From Bacillota bacterium (GTDB lineage: Bacteria; Bacillota; Clostridia; Lachnospirales; Lachnospiraceae), in NCBI GenBank assembly GCA_023450835.1, contig JAEXGM010000195.1, positions 1-9,061 on the forward strand: a stretch of DNA of 9,061 nucleotides, written 5' to 3'. Positions within the stretch are counted from its first letter, which is position 1. Each line of letters begins with the position of its first letter. Positions 5,664 to 9,061 of this stretch are shown here, one piece after another. The notes below the pieces were generated by a model that was not told the origin of the DNA, made no database searches, and saw only the letters and a list, made by a program, of their open reading frames with translations. The position numbers and the translations under genes are program-made.

Positions 5664-6767
5664 ATGAAGAAGCGGAAATTTGAGTTAAGCAAAGGCGGTA
5701 AGGATTTTATTGCATCAATCGTTGCCATTGCCGCCGGACTTCTTTTCGGATTAATTATATTGCTTTTTAGTAATGCACATCAGGCCCTTCCGGCTTTTGG
5801 AATGATACTAAAAGGTGGTTTTACGGATGGCTTATCCGGTTTAGCACAGGTATTTTACCTGGCCACTCCCATTATATTAACCGGTTTATCTGTAGGTTTT
5901 GCCTTTAAAACCGGTCTGTTCAATATCGGTTCCTCCGGTCAGTTCACCTGCGGAGCCTTTGCAGCGGTTTATATTGGGGTAAAATGGACTTTCCTGCCCG
6001 GCGGTGTGCACTGGATTGTGGCCCTTTTGGGAGCCTTTATTGCAGGTGCAATCTGGGGGATGGTGCCTGGTATCTTAAAAGCAGTTGCCAATGTAAATGA
6101 GGTTATTACCTCCATCATGATGAATTACATTGGTATGTACCTTGTAAATATTCTTATTGTAAAGTATGTATATGACCCTATTAAGAGCCAGTCGGTACCT
6201 GTCGCAAAAACAGCTATTATACCGAAGGCAGGGCTGGACAAGCTGTTTAACTCCAATAACATCAACATTAGTATTTTCATTGCCATAGCGGCTGTTATTG
6301 TTATCTATATCATATTAAATAAGACAACCTTTGGTTATGAATTAAAAGCCTGCGGTCTTAGCCCGGAAGCAAGCCGTTATGCAGGTATTAATTCCAAGAG
6401 AAACATTATGCTTTCCATGACCATAGCAGGAGCTCTTTCGGGTCTTGGCGGTGGTCTGCTTTATCTGGCAGGTTCCGGTAAATATCTGCAGGTTCTTGAT
6501 GTTTTGGCACCTCAGGGCTTTAACGGTATATCTGTTGCTCTCCTTGGTATGTCTAACCCTATCGGTATTTTATTTGCCGGTTTATTTATTGGACATATTA
6601 CTGTTGGCGGAAATAATATTCAGTTATTTAATTTCGTTCCGGAGATTGTTGATATCATTATCTCCACGATTATTTACTTTGGAGCATTTGCTCTGTTGAT
6701 CAAGCATTTATTTGACAGGTTCCGCAGAAAGTCTTCTGAAAGCGGCGCAGCAAAGGAGGCAAAATAA
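5664..6767 (+). CDS. nupP: Nucleoside ABC importer permease 1
   Basis: This is one of two integral membrane subunits forming the translocation path (BPD_transp_2 family, with RbsC and LivH relatives). From the ATG at 5664 it has 367 residues with about nine hydrophobic segments, roughly at 16-36, 65-85, 92-110, 117-137, 150-168, 201-218, 246-268, 286-312 and 326-348. Family motifs visible are GLFNIGSSGQF (84-94), NVNEVITSIMMNYI (143-156), the cytoplasmic coupling segment FGYELKACGLSPEASRYAGI (223-242), and GFNGISVALLG (285-295). The start is chosen because GGAGG (5648-5652) lies 11 nt upstream, slightly long. An ATG at 5646 overlaps that site, and a GTG at 5622 lies in the palindromic region, so both are unlikely. 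The stop overlaps the next gene's ATG, implying translational coupling. Confidence 0.93.
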   Translation: MKKRKFELSKGGKDFIASIVAIAAGLLFGLIILLFSNAHQALPAFGMILKGGFTDGLSGLAQVFYLATPIILTGLSVGFAFKTGLFNIGSSGQFTCGAFAAVYIGVKWTFLPGGVHWIVALLGAFIAGAIWGMVPGILKAVANVNEVITSIMMNYIGMYLVNILIVKYVYDPIKSQSVPVAKTAIIPKAGLDKLFNSNNINISIFIAIAAVIVIYIILNKTTFGYELKACGLSPEASRYAGINSKRNIMLSMTIAGALSGLGGGLLYLAGSGKYLQVLDVLAPQGFNGISVALLGMSNPIGILFAGLFIGHITVGGNNIQLFNFVPEIVDIIISTIIYFGAFALLIKHLFDRFRRKSSESGAAKEAK

Positions 6768-7720
6768 TGGGAATTTTATATTTTATTGTACAGCAGACCA
6801 TGTTTTTTGCTATCCCTCTTTTAATTGTTGCTTTAGGAGGAATGTTCTCAGAACGAAGCGGTGTTGTTAATATCGCCTTAGAAGGTATCATGGTAATGGG
6901 TGGATTCTTCGGAATTGGCTTCATGCATATTTTTGAAGGAAAGATGAGCGGACAGCCCTTATTATTACTGGCACTTTTAGTTTCCGGTATCAGCGGCGCA
7001 ATATTCTCCCTGCTTCATGCTTTTGCATCTATTAATTTAAAGGCTGACCAGACTATCAGTGGTACTGCTCTTAACATGTTTGCACCTGCTTTTGTAGTAT
7101 TCGTTGCAAGAATGGTTCAGGGCGTACAGCAGATTCAGTTTAAAGATACTTTTCATATTAATAAAGTTCCGGTACTTGGAAGTATCCCGGTTATCGGACC
7201 CTTACTGTTCCAGAACTGCTATATTACAACTTATGTGGGACTTGGAATTGCAATTCTCTCCGGTATTGTTATCAGCAAAACAAGATTTGGTTTGAGACTT
7301 AGAGCCTGCGGTGAGCATCCTCAGGCTGCCGATTCTGTTGGTATTAACGTGTATAAGATTCGTTATGCAGGTGTTATGATATCCGGTGCATTAGGCGGTA
7401 TCGGAGGTCTGGTGTTTATCGTACCTACTTCTACCAACTTCAATGCAACGGTTGCCGGTTATGGTTTCCTTGCATTAGCCGTTTTAATCTTCGGTCAATG
7501 GAGGACCAATAAGATTATTGCCGCAGCGTTCTTCTTTGGTATTATGAAGACCTTTGCTTCTGCCTACTCCGTAGTGCCGGTGTTAAGAGACCTTCCTATA
7601 TCCAATGAAATATATAAGATGATTCCCTACATTGCGACCCTTGTAATTCTTGCTTTTTCCTCCAAGCATTCTCAGGCTCCCAAAGCAGAGGGTATCCCTT
7701 ATGATAAGGGAAGCAGATAA
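6767..7720 (+). CDS. nupQ: Nucleoside ABC importer permease 2
   Basis: This is the second membrane subunit of the importer, paralogous to the upstream permease but shorter (317 residues). Hydrophobic segments lie roughly at 8-24, 33-56, 64-90, 98-118, 154-171, 198-220, 230-245, 247-265 and 284-298. Typical motifs are SERSGVVNIALEGIM (28-42), KADQTISGTALNM (92-104), the coupling segment FGLRLRACGEHPQAADSVGI (174-193), and GYGFLALAVLIFG (231-243). The ATG overlaps the previous stop (TAATG) by one base, and AGGAGG (6754-6759) lies 7 nt upstream inside the end of that gene. The last codons contain an inverted repeat TCCCTTAT-G-ATAAGGGA (7695-7711), which may form a hairpin at the mRNA 3' end. The pair of different permeases with a double ATPase and a BMP protein is the standard NupNOPQ/BmpA-NupABC layout. 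Confidence 0.94.
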   Translation: MGILYFIVQQTMFFAIPLLIVALGGMFSERSGVVNIALEGIMVMGGFFGIGFMHIFEGKMSGQPLLLLALLVSGISGAIFSLLHAFASINLKADQTISGTALNMFAPAFVVFVARMVQGVQQIQFKDTFHINKVPVLGSIPVIGPLLFQNCYITTYVGLGIAILSGIVISKTRFGLRLRACGEHPQAADSVGINVYKIRYAGVMISGALGGIGGLVFIVPTSTNFNATVAGYGFLALAVLIFGQWRTNKIIAAAFFFGIMKTFASAYSVVPVLRDLPISNEIYKMIPYIATLVILAFSSKHSQAPKAEGIPYDKGSR

Positions 7721-7737
7721 GCATATGCTGTTAGGTG

Positions 7738-7759
7738 TCTGAGGAAGTTTCTCTGAGGA
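7738..7759 (+). repeat. Short direct repeat after the last permease gene
   Basis: TCTGAGGA occurs at 7738-7745 and 7752-7759, 14 bp apart, in the 73-nt trailer before the operon terminator. Its role is unknown and it may be chance. Confidence 0.2.
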
Positions 7760-7793
7760 CAGTATAGAGTTTTAGTTTGAATCAGCGATTAAT

Positions 7794-7820
7794 AAAGGCC
7801 GGATAACATATCCGGCCTTT
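7794..7820 (+). terminator. Terminator hairpin at the end of the transporter operon
   Basis: AAAGGCCGGAT (7794-7804) and ATCCGGCCTTT (7810-7820) form a perfect 11-bp stem around an AACAT loop. The downstream T run is short (three T in the arm, then AATG), but the GC-rich core and the position 73 nt after the last stop support transcription termination. A-rich DNA on the left means it could also work for minus-strand transcripts. Confidence 0.8.
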
Positions 7821-7874
7821 AATGTATGTAATTATTGAAATAAAATTCATCAGTTTATAATAAAAATAATTTAT

Positions 7875-7959
7875 AAAAATAACCGCTCCAGTCTGTGTAA
7901 TCTGACCCCAAAAAATCAGAGATTAATTATTACGCAATGAAACTGAGCGGTTATTTTTT
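7875..7959. terminator. Long palindromic structure between the convergent operon and topoisomerase gene
   Basis: AAAAATAACCGCTC (7875-7888) and GAGCGGTTATTTTT (7945-7958) are perfect 14-bp complements. AGT/ACT (7890-7892 with 7942-7944) extend the stem to 17 bp past one bulged C. The arms end in T-rich tracts on both strands, so it can act as a bidirectional terminator, chiefly for the minus-strand gene ending at 7967. What is odd is the roughly 49-nt interior, which folds again: GTGTAAT (7895-7901) with ATTACGC (7929-7935, one G-U), and CTGA (7902-7905) with TCAG (7916-7919). A small palindromic mobile element or a structured RNA is a possible alternative. Confidence 0.6.
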
Positions 7960-7966
7960 GTAATTG

Positions 7967-9061
7967 TTATAATTGAGCCTTCTGCCCCTTTTGTCCTCTT
8001 TTCCTTAAGCGGACTTTTTTTATACTCAATTCTTTTTCTTTATATAAAAAGAATTCATCCGTTGCTTTCGGGATAGCAGTTAATACCACAGAGTCCCCTT
8101 TATCCAGCTCAATGGATTTCACACCACGGCCGGTCTTTTTCATTTCCGGAATTTCTTCCAGCAGGAAGCCAAGGGAGGCACCCTTTTCTGTCAAGATAAT
8201 TACCTTGGAATTCTTATCGAGAGCTTCTGATGCAGATAGCATAATTACATTAACGATTTCGTCATCTGCCTCTAACTTAGTGGCAGATATGGCAGTTCGG
8301 TTGGTTTCAAATTCAATACCGGATACAAGCTTAATATAGCCGGCCTTGGTAGAGAATACAAGCTGGGATTCAAATAACTGCTCGAAGGAAGTAAATTTAA
8401 GAATATTTTCTTTATCTACTTTGCAGAGGGTGTGTATCAGCACACCTTTGTCCTTGATCTTGCATTTTGGAATCTGGGATACCTTGACCTGATACATATT
8501 TCCCTCTGCTGTGAACAGGCACAGCTTATCTGTGTTTTTACACAGTATAATATGGGGATATTCCTTTAAGGTATCCTCGGAGATTCTGGAATAGGAAACG
8601 TTATCGATGGATTTGGTATACCCGAATCTGTCAATCAGGATATAAATATCCTCAATTTTTACCTCCTCCACATAGTCTACGTTGGTAATGGAGGTGAGTT
8701 TTGTCCTTCTGGGGATGTTGAAGGTCTTTTTGTATTCTTTCAGAGTATTTTTAATCACTCGGTAAAGTTCCTTTGTATCGCTGAGAATTAGTTTATACTC
8801 CTCAATGCTTTTCAGCAAGGAATCATTTTCTTCATGGAGCCTCAGAATTTCCAGGCCGATTAAACGGCTCAAAGGCATGGAAAGAATAGCATCTGCCTGG
8901 CGCTCGGTAAAGTCAAGGGTCTTTGCCTGCTTTTCAGAGGCTTTTGACTTGAACCTGATATCGGTAATATCACCCGAGGTCAGGCAGCCTTTTGCCTGTC
9001 CGATGGAGGAGCTGCCCCTTAATATTTCAATAATTAAATCAATAACATCTGTTGCACGGAT
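7967..9061 (-). CDS. Type IIA DNA topoisomerase subunit A, C-terminal part (ParC/GyrA-like, runs off right edge)
   Basis: The reading frame stays open to position 9061, so 364 C-terminal residues are visible. The first visible part, IRATDVIDLIIEILRGSSS, then TERQADAILSMPLSRLIGLE (about residues 46-65), is the end of the breakage-reunion core, matching the QAxAIL-x-LxRLTGLE stretch of GyrA/ParC. A coiled segment follows (LRLHEENDSLLKSIEEYKLI), then NIPRRTKL, then about five beta-pinwheel blade repeats (for example IYILIDRFGYTKSI, LVFSTKAGYIKLVS, VIILTEKGASLGFL, FFLYKEKELSIKKV). No intact GyrA box (QRRGGKG) is seen; TGRGVKS is the nearest. That argues for ParC (topoisomerase IV, chromosome decatenation) over GyrA. 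The catalytic tyrosine region is outside the window. An apparent ATG at 8878 is internal and not the start. The tail is basic (LRKRGQKGQKAQL). Confidence 0.88.
   Translation of the reverse strand: MRATDVIDLIIEILRGSSSIGQAKGCLTSGDITDIRFKSKASEKQAKTLDFTERQADAILSMPLSRLIGLEILRLHEENDSLLKSIEEYKLILSDTKELYRVIKNTLKEYKKTFNIPRRTKLTSITNVDYVEEVKIEDIYILIDRFGYTKSIDNVSYSRISEDTLKEYPHIILCKNTDKLCLFTAEGNMYQVKVSQIPKCKIKDKGVLIHTLCKVDKENILKFTSFEQLFESQLVFSTKAGYIKLVSGIEFETNRTAISATKLEADDEIVNVIMLSASEALDKNSKVIILTEKGASLGFLLEEIPEMKKTGRGVKSIELDKGDSVVLTAIPKATDEFFLYKEKELSIKKVRLRKRGQKGQKAQL

Noticed and set aside
1..9061. CRISPR arrays, tRNA or rRNA genes, transposase genes, phage genes, toxin-antitoxin pairs
   Set aside because: None was seen on either strand. 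The coding content is ordinary metabolic, transport and topoisomerase genes.

Overview
The window looks like chromosomal DNA from a low-GC Gram-positive, most likely a Clostridia member of the Lachnospiraceae type. The reasons are AT-rich intergenic DNA, strong AGGAGG ribosome-binding sites, consensus sigma-A promoters, an Asn/Ser/Thr-rich linker behind a lipoprotein signal, and protein sequences closest to clostridial families. The species cannot be named from this sequence alone.

Layout. Positions 1-359 (minus strand) hold the N-terminal part of a DeoR/GlpR-family regulator that runs off the left edge. A divergent regulatory region of about 620 bp follows (360-981). It carries one near-consensus promoter for each direction, repeated TRGAAC elements, and, starting at the predicted transcription start, about 160 nt with strong long-range base pairing. 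On the plus strand come deoC (982-1647), deoD (1824-2537), then an ABC nucleoside importer: BMP-family lipoprotein (2713-3894), double-domain ATPase (3984-5510) and two permeases (5664-6767 and 6767-7720). A strong hairpin at 7794-7820 ends this run. A long palindromic structure (7875-7958) follows, and then the C-terminal 364 residues of a type IIA topoisomerase subunit A (ParC/GyrA-like) on the minus strand, convergent with the operon and running off the right edge.

How the genes work together. The importer captures purine or other nucleosides outside the cell and brings them in. DeoD phosphorolyses purine (deoxy)nucleosides to free base and (deoxy)ribose-1-phosphate. After mutase conversion (deoB is not in this window), DeoC splits deoxyribose-5-phosphate to acetaldehyde and glyceraldehyde-3-phosphate. 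The divergent DeoR-type protein is the obvious candidate repressor. The whole plus-strand block therefore reads as one uptake-plus-catabolism module.

The protein genes are all well-known families; I see no new protein system. The most unusual material is non-coding: the paired leader upstream of deoC, sizeable structured gaps of 176, 175, 89 and 153 nt between genes (with a terminator-like hairpin right after the binding-protein gene), and the nested palindrome between the convergent units. Pairings were found by reading the sequence, not by folding software.
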